Assembly: GCA_902781515.1 (NCBI GenBank)
Contig: CACZJU010000002.1
Coordinates: 62,001 to 126,000, forward strand
DNA: 64,000 nt
Direction: 5' to 3'
Origin: an uncultured Bacteroidales bacterium
Lineage (GTDB): Bacteria > Bacteroidota > Bacteroidia > Bacteroidales > Bacteroidaceae
Shown: in pieces, positions 33,697-43,867 of the stretch
How the letters are laid out: every line of letters starts with the position of its first letter
How positions within the stretch are numbered: position 1 is the stretch's first letter
The notes under the pieces: generated by a model
Told to the model about the DNA's origin: nothing
The model's input: only the letters and a program-made list of their open reading frames with translations
Databases searched by the model: none
Program-made: the position numbers and the translations under genes

Positions 33697-35025
33697 TTAT
33701 TGAGAGAGGAGGTAGGACTTGAAGTCCTTGAAGTCTTTCGTCATGGGGATGCTCTGCTTCTGCCCTCGCATGAAGGCTGCCAGACGGTCGGGAATGGCTA
33801 CGGGCTGTCCTGTGATTGCCTCCACCGTGTCCTTGAACTTGGCAGGATGGGCTGTTTCGAGGAAGAAACCGACCTCACCCGGACGCAACTGTTCCTTCAG
33901 TGCACGATAACCGCAGGCTCCGTGAGGATCGAGTTGGTAGCCCGTTTCCTTCAGGCACTGACGGATGGTTTCTGCTATCTGTTCGTCGGTGTATGTAGCA
34001 CCCGAGATGTCCTTCGTGATTGCCTCGTGGCTCTTTCCATATAAATCGTATATGCGTGCGAAGTTGCTGGGGTCGCCTACGTCCATAGCGTTTGCCAGCG
34101 TCTGAACACTGGGACGCGGACGATATTCGCCCGTCTGCAGGTATTCGTAGAAGACATCGTTGCGGTTGTTGGCAGCAATGAAACGGCTGATAGGCAGTCC
34201 CATGCGTTTGCCGAACAGTGCTGAGCAGATGTTGCCGAAGTTACCAGACGGCACGCAACAAACAAGGGACTTTCTCATTTTCTCATTTTCTGAACATCTC
34301 ATTTTCATAAACTGTGCGACGGCCCAGAAGTAGTAGAACGACTGGGGCAGGAAACGCGCAACATTGATGCTGTTGGCAGAGGTGAGACGCATGTGCTGGT
34401 TGAGCTCTGCATCCATGAAAGCATTCTTCACCAAAGCCTGACAGTCGTCGAACACGCCGTCAACCTCAATGGCTGTGATGTTCTGACCGAGTGTGGTGAA
34501 CTGGCACTCCTGAATAGGGCTTACCTTGCCCTTGGGATATAGCACATAGACGTGGATGCCTTCTACGCCAAGGAAACCGTTGGCAACAGCCGAACCCGTA
34601 TCACCCGATGTAGCAACCAAGACATTTACGACCCCTCTCCCAGCCTCCCCCGTGGGGGAGGAGAAATATTGGAGCAAGCGTGCCATGAAGCGAGCACCAA
34701 CATCCTTGAAGGCCAGCGTGGGACCGTGGAAGAGTTCGAGGCTGTAGATGTTTTCCTCGACTTTCACGATGGGGCAGTCAAACGCAAGTGTGTCATAGAC
34801 AATACGTTTGAGGTCGTCGGCAGGAATGTCCTCACCAAAGAAGCTCTGTGCTACGCGGAAGGCAACTTCCTGAAACGTCATCTGCGACATCTCATCGAAG
34901 AACTCCTTGGGAAGGGGATTTATGCGCTCGGGCATATAGAGGCCCTTGTCCTCAGCCAAGCCTTTTACGACTGCCTTTTCCAGTGTGGCAAGCGGTGCCT
35001 TGCCGTTGGTGCTATAATAATGCAT
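33697..35025 (-). CDS. thrC: Threonine synthase
   Basis: The 442-residue PLP enzyme converts O-phosphohomoserine to threonine. Seen: MHYYSTNGKAPLATLEKAVV, the PLP lysine in GPTLAFKDVGARFMARLL near residue 110, VATSGDTGSAVANGFLG and CVPSGNFGNICSALF. It is the last gene of the thrA / kinase-like / thrC operon. Two in-frame inserts made of repeat DNA are visible. SSPTGEAGRG (34631-34663, GC-rich palindrome) sits just before the conserved VLVATSGDTG, and RCSENEKMRKS (34268-34310, ATGAGAAAATGAG-type) sits before CCVPSGNFGN. Confidence 0.96.
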   Translation of the reverse strand: MHYYSTNGKAPLATLEKAVVKGLAEDKGLYMPERINPLPKEFFDEMSQMTFQEVAFRVAQSFFGEDIPADDLKRIVYDTLAFDCPIVKVEENIYSLELFHGPTLAFKDVGARFMARLLQYFSSPTGEAGRGVVNVLVATSGDTGSAVANGFLGVEGIHVYVLYPKGKVSPIQECQFTTLGQNITAIEVDGVFDDCQALVKNAFMDAELNQHMRLTSANSINVARFLPQSFYYFWAVAQFMKMRCSENEKMRKSLVCCVPSGNFGNICSALFGKRMGLPISRFIAANNRNDVFYEYLQTGEYRPRPSVQTLANAMDVGDPSNFARIYDLYGKSHEAITKDISGATYTDEQIAETIRQCLKETGYQLDPHGACGYRALKEQLRPGEVGFFLETAHPAKFKDTVEAITGQPVAIPDRLAAFMRGQKQSIPMTKDFKDFKSYLLSQ

Positions 35026-35055
35026 AATTAAGAATTAACAATTAAGAAATAAGAA

Positions 35056-36263
35056 TTACGATTTCATGAAAGCCTCGATGAAAGCATCACCTTCGAGATG
35101 ACCGAATGAGCCTTGCTGACAAGCCTCCTCGTCGAAGGTCTGCACCTCGTCGGCCTCGATGCCGGGATAGTAGATGCAGAAAGGAATGGGTTCGTTGGTA
35201 TGCGTACGATGAGCCACTGGTGTGGGATGGTCGGGCAATAATGCAATGGATAATGGACAATTGATAATTGACAATGATTCAAGAATGGGGGCCACAAGGC
35301 GTTTGTCGAGGTTATCGATGCAACGCAGCTTGAGTTCCAAATCGCCATCGTGACCAGCTTCGTCGCAGGCCTCAACATGGAGATAGACGAAATCGTCGGT
35401 CTTCAGTGCTTCAATGGCAGCCTGAGCCTTGCCCTCGTAGTTAGTATCCCAAAGTCCAGTTGCACCAGGCACATCAATGACGCGCAATCCAGCATATTTT
35501 CCAATGCCACGAATGAGGTCAACAGCCGTGATTACAGCTCCACTCTTTATTTCGGGGAAACGTTCCGGCAATGTCTTCATCTTGGGACGATATCCCCCAC
35601 CCCACGGCCAGATACTGTTGGCAGGGTCCATGCCCTTGGCAACGCGTTCCTTATTAAGAGGATGGTCCTTGAGCAGTTCCTGACTCTTAAACATTAAATC
35701 CTTCAGCAGACGCGCTGTTTCCTCAGCTTCGGGAATTTCTGCATACAACATATTCTCGCGCCAAGGCTGTAGAGGAATATCGTGAGGAGGAGTGCAATGG
35801 ATGTGTTTATTGCCTCCCTTGATGACCAGAAGATTGCGATACTGCACTCCTGTGTAGAAGTGAACGCGCTCGTTGTTGAGGTGCTCACCCAGATACTTTA
35901 TCAGAACGTCGGATTCCTCTGTCTCCAAACGACCGCAAGAGTGATTCTTCAAGAGGTCACCTTCAAGACATACGAAATTGCAGCGCAAAGCCAAATCGTC
36001 GTCGGCAAGCTCCACACCAATGCTGGCAGCCTCCAACGGACCGCGTCCTTCATACACCAAGTGCTGGTCGTAGCCAAGGATGCTGCTGTTGGCAACCTCA
36101 CTACCGGGATGAAAGCCATCGGGCACAGTCTTAAGCATTCCACAACGACCATTGCGAGCAAGGAAGTCGAAATGTGGAGTATCGGCATATTGCAGGAGGG
36201 TCTTGCCTCCCAATGCCTCAACAGGCCAATCTGCCATTCCGTCGGCTAATATAATCAAATGCT

Positions 36264-36267
<4 letters not shown>
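35056..36267 (-). CDS. Cofactor-independent phosphoglycerate mutase-like protein, proposed homoserine kinase
   Basis: The 403-residue protein belongs to the archaeal-type phosphoglycerate mutase family of the alkaline phosphatase superfamily. Seen: MKHLIILADGMADWPVEALG (metal-binding Asp), PGSEVANSSILGYD (nucleophile Ser region), VEACDEAGHDGDLELKLRCI and LLPDHPTPVAHRTH. In Bacteroidales this subfamily lies between thrA and thrC, where a classical thrB is absent. It is therefore annotated as a proposed homoserine kinase. The gene order here supports that role; the fold alone would suggest a mutase. The ATG overlaps the thrA stop by four bases. An AT-rich repeat insert (35238-35279) sits just before LLPDHPTP. 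Confidence 0.85.
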
Positions 36268-38696
<2,429 letters not shown>

Positions 38697-38722
38697 TAAT
38701 TGCTATTTATGTATTTGCGCGA

Positions 38723-38730
38723 CAAAGATA
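38723..38730 (-). promoter_or_regulatory. -7 box of the threonine operon
   Basis: The minus-strand TATCTTTG matches TAnnTTTG and lies 26 bases before the thrA ATG. It falls between thrA and the end of the DUF4861 gene, so the two operons are separate. Confidence 0.65.
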
Positions 38731-38761
38731 CGAATAAGTGAGCGAAATGCCAAATAAAAGA

Positions 38762-39685
38762 CTAAAAACTATGCCGGCACCAGTCGAACCAAGACTGGGC
38801 GGAATGGAAGCCACCATCCTGCTGAAGGTCGCTGGCAACAGCTATCCAGTAACGGATATGTCCGTCAACAGGACGCACCACGCAAAGATAGTTAAGTGCA
38901 TCCTCCTTAACCTCCACAAGGTTCTCCTTAGCTACGCGAACCGCCATTCCCAATGTGTGTATGCGGTCGGGATGCCCTTCTTTGTCAGGAACATTCGAAC
39001 CCCACGAGCACACCAATCCGTCGGCACGTGTAGAACCAGTAGAATTAAGCTCAAACTTCTGAACTCCCGTCACAAAGCACATCTCATCCACTCCTTTAGC
39101 GGTTAAATCCACATCCACTTGCACATCACGATGTCCGCGAATGGCTGTGAAACGCTGACGGAACTGGAGAACACGACCTTGATATTGCCAATCGTGGGCA
39201 TATATCTCCACCACTGCTGTATCCGGTCCCTCGCACAATACGCGCTGACCTCGCACGCTGACAGGTTGCACAAAGGTGGGTTGCTCATTCTCGTAACCTC
39301 GGAAAGAGCCAGCTCCCACACTTCCTCCCACGAAGAGAATGTCCTCACCATAACCTGCAGCCCATTGCTCATTGGTGGTGTAGAAATTGGTACTGTCGAG
39401 CTCCATTTGCATTGTTTTCTTACCATACAGGTCAATGCTCTGACGATGGTCCATATAGACGCGGAAACCTATCCACTCGTTTTCCCACATAGCTCCATGA
39501 CCATAGATGGCATCGTACATCGCCAACGAGGGCACATCGCCCTTAAATTCAACAGAATTGATGCGCGGATAGCGATATTTCCTGTCCCACAACTTCATCT
39601 GCGCGCTTACCTGAGCGGAGGATGAGAGAATGAGAAAATGAGAAAATGAGAAAATGAGAAATAAAAAGAGTCTTTTCATTTTCAA
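38762..39685 (-). CDS. DUF4861 family secreted protein
   Basis: The 307-residue protein matches DUF4861, a Bacteroidetes family found in pectin and other polysaccharide loci. Seen: YDAIYGHGAMWENEWIGFRV, YMDHRQSIDLYGKK, LFVGGSVGAGSFRGYENEQP and the ending HSAQSWFDWCRHSF. The last residues are shorter than the W/R-rich tails I expect in the family, so slight truncation is possible. The signal peptide (MKMKRLFLFLIFSFSHFLIL to SAQ) is encoded partly by an AT-rich ATGAGAAAATGAG repeat (39621-39662 on plus). It is the last gene after GH20 and GH105. Function unknown; an aldose-epimerase-like beta-sandwich is plausible. Confidence 0.8.
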   Translation of the reverse strand: MKMKRLFLFLIFSFSHFLILSSSAQVSAQMKLWDRKYRYPRINSVEFKGDVPSLAMYDAIYGHGAMWENEWIGFRVYMDHRQSIDLYGKKTMQMELDSTNFYTTNEQWAAGYGEDILFVGGSVGAGSFRGYENEQPTFVQPVSVRGQRVLCEGPDTAVVEIYAHDWQYQGRVLQFRQRFTAIRGHRDVQVDVDLTAKGVDEMCFVTGVQKFELNSTGSTRADGLVCSWGSNVPDKEGHPDRIHTLGMAVRVAKENLVEVKEDALNYLCVVRPVDGHIRYWIAVASDLQQDGGFHSAQSWFDWCRHSF

Positions 39686-39749
39686 TAACCTCTAAACTTT
39701 AAACTCTTATCTTTTTAATTCTTAATTCTTAACTCTTAATTCTGAGAAA

Positions 39750-41126
39750 CTACTTCACCGCTTCTCCCTTACCGTCTTCTGTCAGATAGAAAAGAGGAGC
39801 CTCGTTGGTCTGTTCTTGCTCGTAGTAGTGCAGACCCGAGTCGTTGGTACGAGGATGCCAGTTGTCGAGCAGACGCAGCATCTCGGCAGCAGCCCAAATG
39901 GCAGGACCATAGCCGTGAGCGGCAGCAGCACTGACTGGACGATAGTAGTAGAAGGCAGGGTCGAACGCCATACCAGTACCCACACAAGTACCAGCCACAC
40001 GTCCGTCCTTTGTAATCTTCGAAGCCAAAGCATTCCAACCCAACTGAGCCACAGGACCATAGGTAATGCCTTCGAGCCAACCCTGATTAACGGCACGAGC
40101 TATACAGTAGGTGTAGATAGCTGTAGCAGAGGTCTCAAGATACGAATCGTTACGATCGAGCAACTGATGCCAGAAGCCCTCGCTCGACTGGTACGAAGCC
40201 AGTCCGGCAACGTGCTTACGCAACTGTTCGAGGATGAAGGGACGGTCGGGATGGTTCTCGGGCAGCATATCCAGCAGTTCCACAGTTGTCAGGACAGCCC
40301 ATCCGTTGGCACGAGCCCAATGATAGGTAGGCTCCTGAGCAAGTCCCTCGACATATCCGTGACGATAGATTCCCTTTTCCGGAACCCACATACGGCTCAC
40401 GAAGTTCTTGTACATAGTTGCAGCCTCATCGAAGAACTTATTGTCGCCAGTATATACACCACGATAGGCGATAGTGGGAATACCCATATACATATCGTCT
40501 AGCCAAATGGTGTTACGCTGCGGACGATGACGGGCAAAGGTACGGTCCGGCAGACGATACTGCTGATTCTCAACAAAGTCGAAGTAGTTCTCGATTATCG
40601 GACTTAACTTTGAATTGTCAATTTTCAATTTTGGATTATTCACTGCCTTCATCATAGCTGTGCACATAGTGCCGCAGTCATCGAGAGCACGCGGATGCAG
40701 AATCTGTTCCATCTGAGCATCCTGGCACTCCTCCTGTTCCATGAACTTGGGAGCCACTTCGGCAATGAAGTCGAAGCGAGTCTTCACATAGTCGCTATAT
40801 TTCTGGTCGCCAGTAACCTCGGATGCAGCCAGCAGAGCCTGATAGGTAATACCCCATTCGTAGCTGCCGATGCGGAAGGCGCCGCGCTCCAGCGTTCCGT
40901 CCTCCTTCAATGCGTGTGGAGTCTGCTCGTCAACATACTTGAATATACGGTCGAGTGCATCAAGCACGCTGTCCTTCGTCGTCTCGCCATAAGGAATCTT
41001 GTAATCGGGTTTCAACAAGTGAAGAGGAGTTGTTGAGTCGTTTACTTCCTCCTCTTGTACGTTAGTTTTTGTACATTGAACACTGATGGCTGCCAAGAGC
41101 AGCAGAAACATTGATTTTGCTTTCAT
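39750..41126 (-). CDS. GH105-type unsaturated rhamnogalacturonyl hydrolase, lipoprotein
   Basis: The 458-residue protein has a lipobox-like signal (MKAKSMFLLLLAAISVQC, Cys 18) and an (alpha/alpha)6 barrel. WLDDMYMGIPTIAYRG near 206 carries the catalytic-type Asp, followed by RANGWAVLTTVELLD near 267, GFWHQLLDRNDSYLETSATA and PAFYYYRPVSAAAAHGYGPA. GH105/GH88 enzymes hydrolyse the unsaturated uronic acid left by pectin lyases. GH105 is favoured over GH88 by overall layout and the neighbouring PL26-like lyase. An AT-rich insert (NPKLKIDNSKLS; 40604-40640) interrupts a helix connection. The ATG lies two bases after the GH20 stop. Confidence 0.88.
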   Translation of the reverse strand: MKAKSMFLLLLAAISVQCTKTNVQEEEVNDSTTPLHLLKPDYKIPYGETTKDSVLDALDRIFKYVDEQTPHALKEDGTLERGAFRIGSYEWGITYQALLAASEVTGDQKYSDYVKTRFDFIAEVAPKFMEQEECQDAQMEQILHPRALDDCGTMCTAMMKAVNNPKLKIDNSKLSPIIENYFDFVENQQYRLPDRTFARHRPQRNTIWLDDMYMGIPTIAYRGVYTGDNKFFDEAATMYKNFVSRMWVPEKGIYRHGYVEGLAQEPTYHWARANGWAVLTTVELLDMLPENHPDRPFILEQLRKHVAGLASYQSSEGFWHQLLDRNDSYLETSATAIYTYCIARAVNQGWLEGITYGPVAQLGWNALASKITKDGRVAGTCVGTGMAFDPAFYYYRPVSAAAAHGYGPAIWAAAEMLRLLDNWHPRTNDSGLHYYEQEQTNEAPLFYLTEDGKGEAVK

Positions 41127-41128
41127 AT

Positions 41129-43765
41129 TTATAGTTTTACTTTATATTTCTTTCCGTTGGTAATAATCACGCCCGGACGATGAAAGGAAGCAACTGGCCT
41201 TCCCTGCAGGTCGTATGGACCATTAATAGTTTTTTTATCAATAGCTACCACATGCTGCAAGCCATCTGTCACCTCTGCTTCATCTATGGAGAACTGACAA
41301 CCGGTGTCACTCGTATTGGTGCCAGAACCCCAGTTGTAGATTTTATAACTCAATCCGGCATTCGTCTGGTTCAACTGTGCCGTAGTACCCGACACGATGA
41401 TGAAATAGTCCTTAGTATCGGCCTCCTTCAAAGTCCAGCCCTTTGTCGGGACAGATGCCGAAGTTGTCAACTGCGTATTATTGGAAGCCGAAGGTGAAAT
41501 ATAGGATTCATCGTTGCGATTTATGATATTATACGCCCCATCATCACGAGCAACGAACCTCCACATTGCTGAATGGGCATTGCCATCAGTACCACCTGTC
41601 AGTCCCTTCCCCACTCCGTTGCTTTGCACATAACGTCCATTGCGGAGGGGCGTACTCAATGTGTACCAATATGTAGCATTCTCGTCGCTGGGATAAATGG
41701 TTACCTTATCATCCTCTGGATTATACTCCTCGTCGAACAGTTGCTTGGGAGAATAAACAAGGCCGTCCAAAGCATCATTTCCGTCAACATCGGTGACTAC
41801 AAAGGTAAACATCCATTTGTTCAAGCGCACACCATTGGCATTGACATAGGGAAGTTTCAGGAATACCTTGTTCCAGCCCTCCTTCAGTTGTATCTTCACT
41901 GGCTTACGTGCCGTAAAGTTCTCGTTGCCAAGAGGTACTTCGTTGTCAATGCTCTTACCTGCATTGTCCCAATTCGGCGCCTTTATCTCCACATCGTTGA
42001 GCCAGATGTGCGAGCCTTTTCTGTCCCACGAGCCATTAACAGGAGCACTATCTTTCTCCGAGCGTCCATAGTTCTGGAACTCTATGAGAGCACCAGCCTC
42101 CTGCTCCACAGGTGAATAGACGTAAGTCCAGGCATAGGCCGTATAGTTCAATTGAGGGTTCTTATAGAATGCCGGAACCGTTGTTCCCCAAGTATGGCGA
42201 AGATAGATACCTGCTCCAGTAGCCCGTTTTGTCCGATAGGTATGTCCATCATAAACATAACTGTCCTTCAGTCCTTCTGTTTCGGGCGGCAGCACCTTAT
42301 TGGCAGTTCCTCCATTGGGGAAGGCATCGGTAATCAGCCAACGGACATTGGTCTGACGGACATAGGGAATATTCTCATCTTTCAACGAATGAGCCTTATG
42401 GAAAAGGAAGCGTCGCTCCCAATCTGCAAACTCGTCGTATTCATCGCCGACATTGGGAAGTGTAGTTCCACCATTCTCGATATATTGCTTACCACCACCC
42501 TTCCAAGCACGTTCCGTTGAAGCAAGGACATTGGCATAAACATTATTCTGGCGCATTATACCTTCCTCTGTTTTCACATAGCGGTCGTTCCACACGGCAG
42601 TTATCTCTCCTGCCACCTCCGACGAACCTTTCTCGGCATAATACACGCTACTCTTGTAAATGCCTACAAGGTCAGCAAACACATCGAAATGATTGATATA
42701 GTTATAGCGACAGTCGATATTGGGAAGTCCCGTCACCTTTTTCCCGGAGGTGCTCCACATCTGCGTCATATCGGCCCCCATCGTCGAAGATATAGTGACA
42801 CCACGAATGGGGTTCCACACTACTACCTTCTTTCCAAGACCATGAACATAGTCTGTGATTATTTTCAGGAAATCGGTATAGGTTATCGTCTGCTCATCGG
42901 CTCCGATGTGAATATATGGAGCATCGGGGAACACCTCGCAAACCTCGTCGAGTATGTTCTTCAGTTCCTGCACACCTTGGTCGGTCTGCATCGAATGCCC
43001 CATAGCACGCTCGAAGGCAGCACTATGTCCGGGCATATCTATTTCTGGGATTACGATGATGCCATAGTCGGCAGCCAGTTCAGCAATCTCCCGACACTCC
43101 TCCTGCGTGTAGTATTTACCGGCGAAGCGCGTCATAGAAGATGCATTTGTCAGTTGAGGATATTGCTTTACCTCGAAACGCCATGCCTGATTCTCTGTCA
43201 GGTGGAAATGGAAGGTATTTACCTTGAAGCGTCCCATCAGGCGAATCTGCTTCTTCAGTTCCTCTGCACTGATGTAACTACGTCCGATATCGTGCATCCA
43301 GCCCCTCAGTTTGAAAGCAGGCCAGTCGGTAATAGTACAAGTTTCGAGCTGCAAACCACTGTCCTCTCCCTCTGCCATCTGTGCCAAAGTCTGCACAGCT
43401 CGTATTACACCTGTTTCCGTAACTGCATTTATTTTTATTCCACTTTCCCCTACTATGAGACGATAAGCCTCGTTGGGATAGCCCGAAAGGGAATAGTTGT
43501 AGGAACCACTGATGGCAGAGCCCACATTGACAGTCAGCGTTGGAGAATCTGCCTCAGTAGAAAGTTCCTGTCCCAAAAGGTTCTGAAACACTCGTTGAAT
43601 ACGTTCCGAAGGCATTGTCTGACACGAAAGGACGCCTGTAAGTGCCAATGTCTGTCCTCCTTCGGACATAGTCACCTGCTTGGGAACAGGCAACAGATGG
43701 GCAACCTTGCCAACTGCCGACAGCGACAAGAGCAATGCCAAAAGTAAAAAACGCAGTCTTCTCAT
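41129..43765 (-). CDS. GH20 beta-N-acetylhexosaminidase, secreted
   Basis: The 878-residue protein has a signal peptide (MRRLRFLLLALLLSLSAVGK) and an N-terminal GH20b domain (HLLPVPKQVTMSEGGQTLAL). The catalytic barrel shows FKLRGWMHDIGRSYISAEEL, VNTFHFHLTENQAWRFEV, IVIPEIDMPGHSAAFERAMG and the catalytic Asp-Glu pair in YIHIGADEQTI near 289 (usually HIGGDE). Extra modules follow, including a PA14/galactose-binding-like part (HIWLNDVEIKAPNWDNAGKS) and a sorting-type tail (YDLQGRPVASFHRPGVIITN). It releases terminal GlcNAc or GalNAc from glycans. ATG 43765 is preferred to a GTG at 43771. It begins the GH20-GH105-DUF4861 operon. Confidence 0.92.
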   Translation of the reverse strand: MRRLRFLLLALLLSLSAVGKVAHLLPVPKQVTMSEGGQTLALTGVLSCQTMPSERIQRVFQNLLGQELSTEADSPTLTVNVGSAISGSYNYSLSGYPNEAYRLIVGESGIKINAVTETGVIRAVQTLAQMAEGEDSGLQLETCTITDWPAFKLRGWMHDIGRSYISAEELKKQIRLMGRFKVNTFHFHLTENQAWRFEVKQYPQLTNASSMTRFAGKYYTQEECREIAELAADYGIIVIPEIDMPGHSAAFERAMGHSMQTDQGVQELKNILDEVCEVFPDAPYIHIGADEQTITYTDFLKIITDYVHGLGKKVVVWNPIRGVTISSTMGADMTQMWSTSGKKVTGLPNIDCRYNYINHFDVFADLVGIYKSSVYYAEKGSSEVAGEITAVWNDRYVKTEEGIMRQNNVYANVLASTERAWKGGGKQYIENGGTTLPNVGDEYDEFADWERRFLFHKAHSLKDENIPYVRQTNVRWLITDAFPNGGTANKVLPPETEGLKDSYVYDGHTYRTKRATGAGIYLRHTWGTTVPAFYKNPQLNYTAYAWTYVYSPVEQEAGALIEFQNYGRSEKDSAPVNGSWDRKGSHIWLNDVEIKAPNWDNAGKSIDNEVPLGNENFTARKPVKIQLKEGWNKVFLKLPYVNANGVRLNKWMFTFVVTDVDGNDALDGLVYSPKQLFDEEYNPEDDKVTIYPSDENATYWYTLSTPLRNGRYVQSNGVGKGLTGGTDGNAHSAMWRFVARDDGAYNIINRNDESYISPSASNNTQLTTSASVPTKGWTLKEADTKDYFIIVSGTTAQLNQTNAGLSYKIYNWGSGTNTSDTGCQFSIDEAEVTDGLQHVVAIDKKTINGPYDLQGRPVASFHRPGVIITNGKKYKVKL

Positions 43766-43867
43766 AATCACATGGTACTAATCATGCGCAAATATAAAGA
43801 AAAATGGGCGAAGATGGAAACAAATGGTTGAAATTTCGTATCTTCGCATCGTAAAATGCTATGAATC

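Noticed and set aside
34552..35031. A 159-codon plus-strand frame across thrC
   Set aside because: It is antisense to the well-conserved PLP-binding region of threonine synthase.
42689..43747. A 352-codon plus-strand frame opposite GH20
   Set aside because: It is antisense to a gene with clear catalytic motifs and has no family features of its own.
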